The position numbers and the translations under genes were made by a program. Below, piece after piece: positions 1 through 7,000 of a stretch of 7,167 bases of DNA; the stretch's first letter is position 1; each line of letters begins with the position of its first letter. Source of the DNA: Streptomyces violaceus (GTDB lineage Bacteria > Actinomycetota > Actinomycetes > Streptomycetales > Streptomycetaceae); NCBI GenBank assembly GCA_000715635.1, contig KL569165.1, forward strand, positions 37,901 to 45,067, in the 5' to 3' direction. The notes below the pieces were generated by a model, which was not told where the DNA came from, did not search any database, and was given only the letters and a program-made list of their open reading frames with translations.

Positions 1-1007
1 GCCAGCGCGTGGTCGTCCGGCAGCAGGGTGTGGGCCTGCTCCAGCCCTTGGATCCGCGTGATGGGGGAGTAGCCCCGTCCGGTGCGGCTCCGTCCGACGT
101 TCTTCCCGGCGCGGACCACGGCCTCCCGCTCAACTGCGCCGAGGGTGAGCCCGAGCCGCGCCGCCGCGGTGAAGTCCGCGAGAGCCTCGCTCCACTCCTG
201 GGCCCGCACCCGGTCCTGAGCTTGTTCCGCGAGGGCCTGGGCGATGAGGTCGGCGCACGCGCGGTGGTCGGGCGAGTCCTCGCTCCAGGTGGCGGTGTCG
301 GGATGGCGTGCGGTGTAGGCGTCGAGGAGGGCTTGTCGGTGGCCGTGGGTCAGGAGCTGCCGGGCGGCCCTGCTGACCGGGATCAGACCGTCGGGCCCGA
401 CGGCCGAGAGACCGACCGCGAGAGTGGCACGTTCGGCCTCCCAGGCCGTTTTCCAGGCGGCGAGGACGTCCCGGCTGGCCCGGACGTCCAGCGCGTCCAG
501 CAGGTCGGTGATACGCCCGAGCAGATGGCGGCGGGCGTCCTCCCAGAGCTCGTCGGGTACGGGAGCGCCGCGTCGCTCGGTCAGCAGCGCGCGGAAGTCG
601 CCGGGGTCGTCCTCGTCCAGGAGATGCGCCCACAGCACGATCGCGAGCGCCGCGGTTCCGAATTCGGTGTGCCGCCCGTCCTCTTCCCCCAGCCGGCGCA
701 GGGCACCCACCGCGAGGGCGTGCACGACCCCCGTCTCCGCCAGGTCCAGATCGCTGTCGGGACACCGTCGCACCGCCTCCGGCCAGTTCCCGGCCCGCGC
801 GGCCAGCGCGGCGCGGAGCACGGCGTACGGTATGGCGTCAGGGCCGTCGAAATCGTCGGGGTCCGGTGTGCCGAACGTGTCCTGAAAACGCTGAAGAAGA
901 GGTCGTACGACGCTGAACTCGGCGCGTATATAGGCCCGTTCGGCGGCTTCCAGCAGGTGGTGGGCCGCGACCGGCCGGTCCGGTTCACCGGTGTTGCCCC
1001 CCTGCAC
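1..1007 (-). CDS. TPR-like helical protein, partial (C-terminus beyond left edge)
   Basis: An uninterrupted minus-strand frame of 335 codons starts at a GTG (1005-1007) and is still open at the left edge, so the C-terminus is missing. In-frame stop TGA at 1038-1040 lies just upstream, and this GTG is the first start codon after it; a G-rich stretch (AGGGGGG) about 9 nt before it could act as the ribosome binding site. Codons show the strong third-position G/C bias of a real Streptomyces gene. The protein is almost entirely alanine/leucine/arginine-rich amphipathic helices, with TPR-like units at about residues 62-82 (ALAARAGNWPEAV) and near the visible end (QEWSEALADFTAAARLG). I see no signal peptide, membrane segment or catalytic motif. 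TPR-like folds usually bind other proteins; the partner here is unknown. It has its own promoter and is not obviously in an operon with the ATP-binding gene upstream. The CDS call is firm, the TPR label moderate, the function unknown. Confidence 0.83.
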   Translation of the reverse strand, partial: MQGGNTGEPDRPVAAHHLLEAAERAYIRAEFSVVRPLLQRFQDTFGTPDPDDFDGPDAIPYAVLRAALAARAGNWPEAVRRCPDSDLDLAETGVVHALAVGALRRLGEEDGRHTEFGTAALAIVLWAHLLDEDDPGDFRALLTERRGAPVPDELWEDARRHLLGRITDLLDALDVRASRDVLAAWKTAWEAERATLAVGLSAVGPDGLIPVSRAARQLLTHGHRQALLDAYTARHPDTATWSEDSPDHRACADLIAQALAEQAQDRVRAQEWSEALADFTAAARLGLTLGAVEREAVVRAGKNVGRSRTGRGYSPITRIQGLEQAHTLLPDDHAL

Positions 1008-1024
1008 GGCTTGTTGCCCCCCTG
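993..1024. repeat. 12-bp direct repeat flanking the start codon of the TPR-like gene
   Basis: GTTGCCCCCCTG occurs at 993-1004 and again at 1013-1024, a period of 20 bp. On the coding (minus) strand this reads CAGGGGGGCAAC twice. The first copy supplies the G-rich stretch just before the GTG start and the second follows immediately after it. It may reflect a small tandem duplication, two alternative ribosome-binding G tracts, or a protein- or RNA-binding element. Confidence 0.7.
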
Positions 1025-1046
1025 AGCCCCTCGCGTATCAACAGCC

Positions 1047-1075
1047 ACCGTAGACAGGTGTGTTGGCGACGTCAA
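1047..1075 (-). promoter_or_regulatory. Candidate housekeeping-type promoter of the TPR-like gene
   Basis: Read on the minus strand, a -35 hexamer TTGACG (1070-1075) is followed after exactly 17 nt by a -10 hexamer TACGGT (1047-1052). This is a good match to the actinomycete principal sigma factor (TTGACN / TANNNT). It predicts transcription starting near 1040, giving a leader of about 33 nt before the GTG at 1007. An imperfect 15-bp palindrome (1062-1076, GTTGnCGnCGnCAAC) overlaps the -35 box and could be an operator. Confidence 0.6.
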
Positions 1076-1107
1076 CGCACTGACGGAAGGGATGGCTGGT
1101 TAGTGCG
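1076..1107. repeat. Imperfect inverted repeat between the ATP-binding and TPR-like genes
   Basis: Arms 1076-1084 (CGCACTGAC) and 1099-1107 (GTTAGTGCG) pair over 9 positions with one G-T wobble in the plus-strand RNA; on the minus strand that pair becomes an A-C mismatch. The loop is 14 nt. It lies 53-84 nt past the stop of the ATP-binding gene and abuts the -35 box of the TPR-like gene promoter, so it could be a weak terminator or part of an operator. Nothing else convincing is seen in 1008-1159 apart from the promoter. Confidence 0.3.
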
Positions 1108-1159
1108 GGCCCAGGGCGCGACCCGGTGTTCTCGACGATCTCACTACGGGCAGCCGTTC

Positions 1160-1594
1160 TTACGGCGTCGAGAGCACCGCGCGGACGGTCTTGCCGCTGG
1201 GCGGGTAGGGGACGCAGTCCCAGTGGTCGGCTAGGGCGGCGACGAGGGTCAGGCCGCGCCCACTGGTGTGGAGTGCGTCGGTGTCCGTAGGGGCGATGTG
1301 CGGGAGCAGGTCCCCGCGGGCGTCGGTGACCTCGACGCGCAGCCGCCCGGCCGACGGGTCGAGGAGAAGCGTGAGCCGGAAGCTGCGGCCCGGTGAGCGG
1401 CCGTGGAGGACGGCGTTCGCGGAAAGCTCCGCCACCACCGTCTCGGCACGCTCCGTGAGGTCCTGCCCGACGCCCCAGGATCGCAGTTGGGTCACCGCGA
1501 GCAGCCGCGCGAGCCGGGCACCGCGTCGGGTGGGCGACAGCAGTTGCGTGAAGGCGCCGGTGGAAGCCGCCAGTTGGGGAGCAGGTTGGTTCAT
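1160..1594 (-). CDS. ATP-binding protein, RsbW/anti-sigma-like (HATPase_c_2 type)
   Basis: A 144-residue protein with the Bergerat-fold (GHKL) ATP site of RsbW/SpoIIAB-type anti-sigma kinases. The N box is E56-LSAN60, G1 is DARGD (91-95), G2 is GRGL (112-115), and a GKT follows at 134-136. Length is typical of the many small Streptomyces ATP-binding proteins; there is no sensor or dimerisation domain, so it is not a conventional two-component kinase. Family members bind or phosphorylate partners such as sigma factors or anti-anti-sigma proteins; the partner here cannot be told. It is divergent from a WhiJ-type regulator and DUF397 gene, the arrangement known from abaA/whiJ-like loci. Start choice: ATG at 1592-1594 gives the usual MNQ... 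N-terminus, but an in-frame GTG at 1637-1639 would add 15 residues. Neither has a clear Shine-Dalgarno, and a perfect inverted repeat lies immediately before the GTG. Stop is TAA at 1160-1162. Confidence 0.93.
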   Translation of the reverse strand: MNQPAPQLAASTGAFTQLLSPTRRGARLARLLAVTQLRSWGVGQDLTERAETVVAELSANAVLHGRSPGRSFRLTLLLDPSAGRLRVEVTDARGDLLPHIAPTDTDALHTSGRGLTLVAALADHWDCVPYPPSGKTVRAVLSTP

Positions 1595-1639
1595 GACGCC
1601 AGCGTGGCGGTCGCGCACGGGTGGGAGCGAGTACGGCAC

Positions 1640-1664
1640 CCCGTACGCGGAGTCAGCGTACGGG
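1640..1664. repeat. Perfect 9-bp inverted repeat, candidate operator in the divergent intergenic region
   Basis: CCCGTACGC (1640-1648) and GCGTACGGG (1656-1664) are exact reverse complements around a 7-nt spacer. The core GTACG recurs at 1631, 1643, 1658, 1680 and 1740. The repeat sits in the predicted leader of the ATP-binding gene and between the two divergent coding regions. It is a reasonable binding site for the adjacent helix-turn-helix regulator; it could instead act as an RNA hairpin close to the alternative GTG start. Confidence 0.55.
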
Positions 1665-1674
1665 CACGCGGAGT
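1645..1674. repeat. 9-bp direct repeat at 21-bp spacing (ACGCGGAGT x2)
   Basis: ACGCGGAGT occurs at 1645-1653 and 1666-1674. The 21-bp offset is two helical turns, placing both copies on the same DNA face, as is common for paired regulator sites. The first copy overlaps the inverted repeat at 1640-1664 and the second overlaps the proposed -10 box of the ATP-binding gene. Confidence 0.5.
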
Positions 1675-1700
1675 AGACAGTACGCTCTACGTTCCGTCAC
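1672..1700 (-). promoter_or_regulatory. Possible promoter of the ATP-binding gene
   Basis: On the minus strand GTGACG (1695-1700) and TCTACT (1672-1677) are separated by 17 nt, each matching the consensus at 4 of 6 positions. It would start transcripts near 1665. Its -10 box overlaps one copy of the ACGCGGAGT direct repeat (1666-1674), so a protein bound there would block it. This is a motif-level call only. I see no equally good promoter for the divergent regulator gene. Confidence 0.35.
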
Positions 1701-1743
1701 GCTGAGTGGCGAGTGCGGGTGGCGTGAGGAGCCGCCTCGGTAC

Positions 1744-1754
1744 GGAGAGAGGGG
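1744..1754 (+). promoter_or_regulatory. Ribosome binding site of the WhiJ-type regulator
   Basis: GGAGAGAGGGG ends 6 nt before the ATG at 1761 and supports that start. The purine-rich run matches the Streptomyces anti-Shine-Dalgarno sequence well. Confidence 0.7.
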
Positions 1755-1760
1755 CGGCGG

Positions 1761-2642
1761 ATGGGCTTGGTCGAAGGGGGCGTGGCCGAGGGCGTCGAGG
1801 CGCGGGCGGTTCCGGCGGGGGAGTGGGAACGTGAACCCCAACCGTCCGACAGTCTGCGCACGTTCGGCGCGGTCGTCCAGGCGCTGCGCGAGCACGCGGG
1901 GCTCAGCAGGGCCGAACTCGCCACGAGGGTGAGGTACTCCAAACACACCGTGGAATCGGTGGAGTTGGGGCGCCGCATGCCCGACACCCCCTTCGTGGAC
2001 CGCGCGGAGGAGGCCCTCGGCAACACCGGCGCGCTGCGGAAGGCTGCCCGGCATCTCACCCGGGGCGAGGCGGGGCTGGCGGCCTGGTTCCGGCGGTGGG
2101 CCCGGCTGGAGCGGGAGGCGGTGAGCCTGTGTACGTACGAGTGCAGGCTGGTGCCGGGGTTGTTGCAGTCGGAGGCGTATGCGCGGGCGGTCTTCGAGGG
2201 CACGATCCCGTTGCGGACGGACGAGGAGCTGGAGGCGCAGCTCGCGGCGCGGATGGAACGGCAGGCGATGATGCGGGAGCGGCCGACGGTGCCGTTCAGC
2301 TTCATCGTCGAGGAGCATGTGTTCCGGCGGCGGTTCGGGGGCACGGAGGCGATGCGGGAGCTGTTCGATCATGTGCTGGAGCGGAGCGCTCCGCGGAATG
2401 TGACGCTTCAGGTGGTGCCGTTGGAAGGTGGGTTGCACGCGTGCCTGGATGGGCCGGTGCGGATCTTGGAGACCCCGGCGGGGCAGCGGCTCGGGTACTC
2501 CGAGGGACAGGAGAACGGACGGCTGATCTCCGACCCCAAAGAGGTGAGCCTGCTCTGCCAGCGCTATGACACACTGCGCTCGCAGGCCTTGAGCCCTACG
2601 GAATCCCGGGCCCTGCTGGAGCGATTGCGAGGAGAGCTATGA
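1761..2642 (+). CDS. WhiJ-type helix-turn-helix regulator with DUF5753 (Scr1-like)
   Basis: A 293-residue DNA-binding protein. Residues about 31-88 form an XRE/HTH_31 domain: the two recognition helices fall in LSRAELATRVRYSKHTVESV, followed by the family-typical E-x-G-x-RxP (68-74). From about residue 105 to the end lies the DUF5753 ligand/partner domain, with the characteristic YECRLVPGLLQSEAYARAV (126-144), a basic R-x-ERQ segment (164-168), and a C-terminal part beginning VTLQVVPLEGG. Length and order match the WhiJ/Scr1 family, which in Streptomyces affects sporulation and antibiotic production and is often described as antitoxin-like. It overlaps the DUF397 gene by ATGA, so the two are translationally coupled and probably act together, and it is divergent from the ATP-binding gene. 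The first ~30 residues are acidic and probably disordered. Autoregulation through the repeat-rich upstream region is likely but inferred. Confidence 0.95.
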   Translation: MGLVEGGVAEGVEARAVPAGEWEREPQPSDSLRTFGAVVQALREHAGLSRAELATRVRYSKHTVESVELGRRMPDTPFVDRAEEALGNTGALRKAARHLTRGEAGLAAWFRRWARLEREAVSLCTYECRLVPGLLQSEAYARAVFEGTIPLRTDEELEAQLAARMERQAMMRERPTVPFSFIVEEHVFRRRFGGTEAMRELFDHVLERSAPRNVTLQVVPLEGGLHACLDGPVRILETPAGQRLGYSEGQENGRLISDPKEVSLLCQRYDTLRSQALSPTESRALLERLRGEL

Positions 2643-2830
2643 GCAGCGGTACGACGGAACTCGCCTGGTTCAAGTCCAGTTACAGCGGCAGCCAGGGCGA
2701 CGACTGCGTGGAGATCGCGATCACCGAACAGGCCGTCCACGTACGGGACTCCAAGGCTGTGAGCCGCCCGGCTTTCGCGGTTGGCCGTGAGGGCTGGCGG
2801 TCGTTCGTGCGGTTCGTGGACAACGCCTGA
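2639..2830 (+). CDS. DUF397 small protein
   Basis: A 63-residue DUF397 protein with all the family landmarks: W10-F-KSSYSG near the N-terminus, D-x-CVEIA (22-27), VRDSK (35-39), and a C-terminal W53-x-x-F motif. The ATG lies within the regulator's stop (ATGA overlap at 2639-2642), with GAGGAGAG at 2629-2636 as ribosome binding site, so translation is coupled. Proteins of this family are the routine partners of WhiJ/Scr1-type regulators. Genetic work on such pairs suggests that the small protein binds and antagonises its regulator, but the biochemical role is not settled. There is no membrane segment or signal peptide, so it is expected to be cytoplasmic. It ends 7 nt before a strong hairpin. 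Confidence 0.95.
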   Translation: MSSGTTELAWFKSSYSGSQGDDCVEIAITEQAVHVRDSKAVSRPAFAVGREGWRSFVRFVDNA

Positions 2831-2836
2831 GCGGGA

Positions 2837-2863
2837 CGGTGGCGCTCTGGTCGGGCGCCACCG
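2837..2863. terminator. Hairpin terminator between convergent DUF397 and EcsC genes
   Basis: A perfect 9-bp GC-rich stem, CGGTGGCGC (2837-2845) with GCGCCACCG (2855-2863), closes a 9-nt loop. It lies within the 39-nt gap between the stop codons of the two convergent genes. It has no U tract, as is common for actinomycete terminators, and by symmetry could serve both strands. Confidence 0.75.
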
Positions 2864-2869
2864 CGGCGC

Positions 2870-3883
2870 TCACGTGGCGTCGGCCTGGGGGCCGTCATCC
2901 TCGTCGGTCGCCAGTGCGGCCGGGAGCGGCAGCCCGTACTTCTCGCACAGGAAGCGGGTCTGGCAGTACCGCTGGGCGTCCTTGGCCACCCTGCCGAGGA
3001 CCGCGGAGTTCATGCCGGCACCGATGAGGATCCCCACGAACGGCACGACCTTGGCGACGTTCTGCACCGGCACCCTGGATCCGGCCGGGCCGAGCTGCTT
3101 CATCAACTTCTCCAGGGCGGCCAGGAGACGGTGGTCGTGGCGGAGCTTCTCCGACCACTTGATGCGTCCCTTGATGGCGTGCGCCGCCCGTGCGGTGTCA
3201 CGCAACGGCTCGGCCTTGGCTGCCTGGGCCATGAAGGACCGGCGTACCAGGCGCTGGATGAAAACCTGTTCGTCGGGGTCCTTGGCGTCGTAGCCGTACG
3301 AGTACGCGATACGCCACGCGATCGACGTGCTCAGTACCTGGATGACGAGGATGTCCGCCGTCATCGCGGCGGGGATACCGGCGACGGGGACCAGGGCCAG
3401 CAGGCCCATGGCGCCGCCTTCGAACGCGCCGGCGGTGCGCCACTTGAGGGTGTTGCGGGTCAGCAGCCGGTCGCAGACCTTGAGGTCCTGCTTCCGTAGT
3501 TCGGTGAAACTGTCGAGTTCGAGCCCCTGCTTGCGGGCGAGCTTCTCGACGTTCTTCGGGTCGTTGAGCTCCATGGCCCATTCGTTGACCAGTTCGAGCA
3601 ACGCCGCCGCGCCCGCCAGCGCCGGTCGCATGGTCTTGTCGGCGACCGCGTCGCCCGCGCGACGCATCGGTTCCGAGATCGCTTCCGGGACGGCGTCGGC
3701 GACCCGTCTGGTGGCTTTCCCGGCGGCCTCGCCGGTGCGACTCAGTGCGGTGCTCGCCCAGTTGGGCAGGCCGCGGCGGTTGTTGCGGCGCTGCCAGTGG
3801 TCGTTGAGCGTGGCCCACACCTGCTCGTCGTACTCGCTCATCGCGGGTATGCCGTCACGGAGTTGGTCGGCGTCAGTGCTCAC
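2870..3883 (-). CDS. EcsC-family protein
   Basis: A 337-residue protein resembling the EcsC family (PF12787). After a polar helical N-terminus, a core at about residues 155-188 is Gly/Ala-rich and hydrophobic (GGAMGLLALVPVAGIPAAMT), followed by AYSYGYD, a typical EcsC signature. A second hydrophobic segment (VVPFVGILIGAGMNSAVL, about 279-296) precedes a conserved-looking C-terminal helix ending in YG, and the tail is acidic. The segments are too glycine-rich to be clear transmembrane helices; membrane association is plausible. The family is named after B. subtilis EcsC, encoded with an ABC transporter; its biochemical role is unknown. Start: GTG at 3881-3883 has GGAGA (3890-3894) at 6-nt spacing. 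An in-frame upstream start at 3985 would add 34 proline/histidine-rich residues that look like non-coding leader, and is rejected. The gene follows the methyltransferase on the same strand but a terminator-like hairpin separates them, so it is probably a separate unit; I found no convincing promoter. Confidence 0.88.
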   Translation of the reverse strand: MSTDADQLRDGIPAMSEYDEQVWATLNDHWQRRNNRRGLPNWASTALSRTGEAAGKATRRVADAVPEAISEPMRRAGDAVADKTMRPALAGAAALLELVNEWAMELNDPKNVEKLARKQGLELDSFTELRKQDLKVCDRLLTRNTLKWRTAGAFEGGAMGLLALVPVAGIPAAMTADILVIQVLSTSIAWRIAYSYGYDAKDPDEQVFIQRLVRRSFMAQAAKAEPLRDTARAAHAIKGRIKWSEKLRHDHRLLAALEKLMKQLGPAGSRVPVQNVAKVVPFVGILIGAGMNSAVLGRVAKDAQRYCQTRFLCEKYGLPLPAALATDEDDGPQADAT

Positions 3884-3889
3884 TGAGGT

Positions 3890-3894
3890 TCTCC
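3890..3894 (-). promoter_or_regulatory. Ribosome binding site deciding the EcsC start
   Basis: GGAGA on the minus strand, 6 nt before GTG 3881-3883. It favours this start over the longer reading frame that opens at 3985. Confidence 0.7.
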
Positions 3895-3995
3895 GTTTCG
3901 ACGGTGGTCGGTGGGGGCCGTGGTGCGGGGCTGGTTGTTGTACGGGTTCGCGTGAGGCCGGATTCTGAAATGCCGGGCCGGACACGGTGGTTGGG

Positions 3996-4017
3996 CCCGC
4001 TCGTGTTCTGGAGCGGG
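3996..4017 (-). terminator. Terminator-like hairpin after the methyltransferase gene
   Basis: A perfect 7-bp stem, CCCGCTC (3996-4002) with GAGCGGG (4011-4017), has an 8-nt loop and starts 17 nt past the TGA at 4034-4036. No U tract follows. It suggests that the methyltransferase is the last gene of its transcription unit. Confidence 0.6.
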
Positions 4018-4033
4018 GGTCGGGGGCGGGCTG

Positions 4034-7000
4034 TCAGGCTGGGTGCCTGGGGCCGTGGCCTGGAGGTGGGTTGAGAGTGGAGCGGTAGGTGCCGGATTCG
4101 CCCTCGGTGAGGGGGGTTTCCAGGGTTAGGCCGGCGGTGGCCATGCGGTCGTACTCGGCGAGGATCAGGTTCTTGGTGCGGTATTCGCCGTGGGCCTTGA
4201 TGTCGTTGTCTCGGGTGACGTTGAAGGTGTCCAGGATGTAGGCGGTGTCGTCGCGGGTGATGCCGTAGAGGTGGAAGAAGAGGGCGTCCAGTTCGGCGCG
4301 GATTACGGCACGTCGGTCGGGGTCCCAGCGGAAGGGGGTGCCGGTGTCGCCTAGGTCGCGGGCGAACGGGCGCATGTCGTTTGCGGTGTAGGTGAGTTCG
4401 AGGACGCGAGGAGTGATGAAGTTTGTGTGTGGCGTGAGCTGGTTGGGCGTGTGCACCGGCATCTGCTGGACGTAGCTGTAGGTGAGGTGCGTGCCGCCGA
4501 TCTTCTGGCGGACGGCGTAGTCGCAGGACATGGACGACCAGACGGCTGCGAGGAGCGGAGCTTGTCGCGGGAGGGCGGGGAGGGCCAAGAAGAAAGAGTT
4601 TCCGAAGCCGTGGGCAGGGGCAAGGGATGCGATCATCGTGCGCTCGTTGCTCTTGTTTGTGATGTCGCGCCAGCCCAGAATCCAGTCGCGAGTCCAGCCC
4701 TTCTCAGCCAACCGGTTGCGTACGCCCGGGACCTTGATCTCTGTGCCGTTCTTTTCGAACTTTCCCGTGGGAATTTGGCCTTCCGCCACCCAGTAGCGAG
4801 CCGTAGGGACGGCGGTGGCGTCCAGGTGCTGTTCCTCGGTGAAGCGGGGGAGGGTACCGACGGCGAGTTGCTTTTCAGTGGCGCCCTCGTAGGTGGAGAA
4901 GCGATGGTCGTAGTGGTGGAGCATCTTCGCCTCATACAGAGGGAGCAGCCGCTCGTCACCGCGGACCAGGACGTTTCCGTCGAGGCGCCATCCGTCCTTG
5001 AGGAGGTCGTCGAAGGTCTCGCCGTTTTGGGCGTCGGGACAGAAGAGATGGGAGTCGTGTGACATGTCGAACATGCGCATGAGCGAGATGCCCCATGGGT
5101 TGCCGTCAGCCGTCTTCGTCTCGTCGACGAGGACGGGGACGCGGTGGTAGATGGCGAGGGTGATTTCTGCGTCGCGCCTGTTCCGGAAGACGGGGCAAGT
5201 CCCTGTGTTGGGGTTCAGGAGTTGGATGTCGCGGCCCGTGAGCGTGTAGGCGCGCTCGGAGATCTGGGCTACCTGACGGACCCGGAACGCGATTGCGATG
5301 GGGGCGTCTTGGGAGCCGGAGCCTTGCATGCAGAACAAGGCGAAATTGACGCTGTGGTGGACGCCGGGGAAGACCTTCTCCTCGTTCTCGAAGCCGTAGA
5401 GGGCTGCCAGGTGGCCCCTGGTGATTAGATCTTTGAAGAAGTATTGAGTTCGAGTGTCTGTTGCGACGCCAGTTGGAACGATTACGCCCGTGCGGCCACG
5501 AGCAGATGTCAGCACGCGGTCGTTCTCGGCAAACAGGGCGTAGACGTTGAGGTTTCCTTGGCCGGTCAAGAGATAGCGGCCGGAGATGCGAAGAAAGTGG
5601 CTCTCGCCGTATACCTGGCGCTTGGCGGCCTCATAGTCGTTGTAGAGCAGAGCTGTGTCCGGGCTAACGCTAAGAGCTTGGATCTTCTTCTTCCTGGCCG
5701 CCGTGTTGTTGGTCGCCGCGATTTCCGGTGCGCGTACAGCGAAGAATTCCGTCTCGCGGAAGTTCACACTGTCCCACGGCGGGTTTCCCACCACCGCATC
5801 GAACCCCCCAGTCCACCCGGTCCCCGCCTGAACCCCGACCCCCGACTCCGGAACGGAGAACACCTCCGGGAACTCCAAATGCCAGTGGAAGAACCGGTAT
5901 CGGTCCCGCAACCGCAGAATCTCCGCATGCGCCGCATCCGGCACCGCCGACTGGTCGCGGCCACGCAACGCCCGGAACACCTGATCGGTCGGAGCCTCCG
6001 GGGCCCCCTCGTGCTTCGGCCACACGAACGCCGCGCACCAGGCATCTGCAGCGTGCACGTCATGAACGTACGCCGTGGACTCGGTGTAGGCCCGGTAGGC
6101 GTCCTCCTGGGCTCGTACCTCCTCCAGGAGGTCGGAGCGGGCCGTGGTGATCCGGGCGAGTTCGGCAGCGTAGCGCTCGTTGCCCGGCAGGGTGTCCGTG
6201 TCGAACAGAAGCTCGTCCTGGCCGCCCCGCTGGGCCTTGTTCCGCTTGACGAGCCCAGCCGCATACTTCCGGTCGTCGCCCTCGATGGGCTTGAACGCCT
6301 CGTCCGGGACACCGTCCGCCAGCAATTTCGGCGTCGCGCCGATCAGGCCGTTGCCGTGCTTGACGTGGGCGTCGAGGAAGCCGAGGGCCTTGCCCGGTTC
6401 CATGGCCTCCAGCCACAACGACACCTTGGCCAGCTCGACGGCCATCGGGTTGAGGTCAACGCCGTAGATGCAGCGGGCGACCACCTCGTGCAGCGCATGA
6501 CGCACCGCGTCCATCGTTGGCTCCGGGTTACGCTCACGCACTGACGCCACGCGCTTGGCGATGCGGCGGGCCGAGGCGACGAGGAAGTGCCCGGAACCAC
6601 AGGCCGGGTCGCAGACCGTCAGGGACAGCAGCTCATCGACGATGTCGTCGGCCGGGTCGGGTCGGCCAGCCGCCGTGGCCCGCTGCTCACCGCGCTTGAC
6701 CGCGTCGTCGATCACCGGGTCGAGGGTTGTGTCCAGCAGGCACTCGATGAGCGAGGCCGGGGTGTAGTAACTGCCCGTCGTCTTGCGGCTGTTGCCCGCG
6801 ACCTCGACCAGCTCGAAGGAGCGGTCCGTCGCCGAGTGCTTAGGCTCCAGCTCCAGCAGGGACTCGTAGACCGAGCCCAACTCCTCGGCGTCCAGGTGGC
6901 GGTAGTCGACAGCGCGCCAGCGCCGGGCACCCAGGTCGCGGACCTGGGCGAGGTGACGTACCGCTGCGAGCAGCGACTCGTTGGACAGCTTCAGGCCGTC

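Noticed and set aside
9..1025. Long plus-strand open frame of 338 codons
   Set aside because: It is antisense to the minus-strand TPR-like gene, whose frame has the correct third-position G/C bias and a coherent helical protein. The plus translation is glycine/arginine/proline-rich and low in sense, as expected for a GC-rich shadow.
581..1075. Minus-strand frame of 164 codons starting at 1075
   Set aside because: Its beginning lies inside the predicted promoter and the protein is unstructured and Arg/Pro/Thr-rich; a different minus-strand frame over the same bases is the real gene.
1653..2438. Minus-strand frame of 261 codons opposite the HTH regulator
   Set aside because: The plus-strand protein shows clear HTH and DUF5753 signatures; the antisense product is His/Arg/Pro-rich with no motif.
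3884..3985. N-terminal extension of the EcsC protein to a start at 3985
   Set aside because: The added residues are Pro/His/Arg-rich and unlike the family, while GTG 3883 has a well-placed GGAGA.
5444..6544. Plus-strand open frame of 366 codons opposite the methylase
   Set aside because: It overlies conserved methyltransferase motifs on the other strand and has no recognisable domain or ribosome binding site; a GC-rich shadow.
6878..6880. TTG as the true start of the methyltransferase
   Set aside because: The same frame continues without a stop to 7165 with coding-like sequence that joins smoothly into the conserved VYESLLEL helix.
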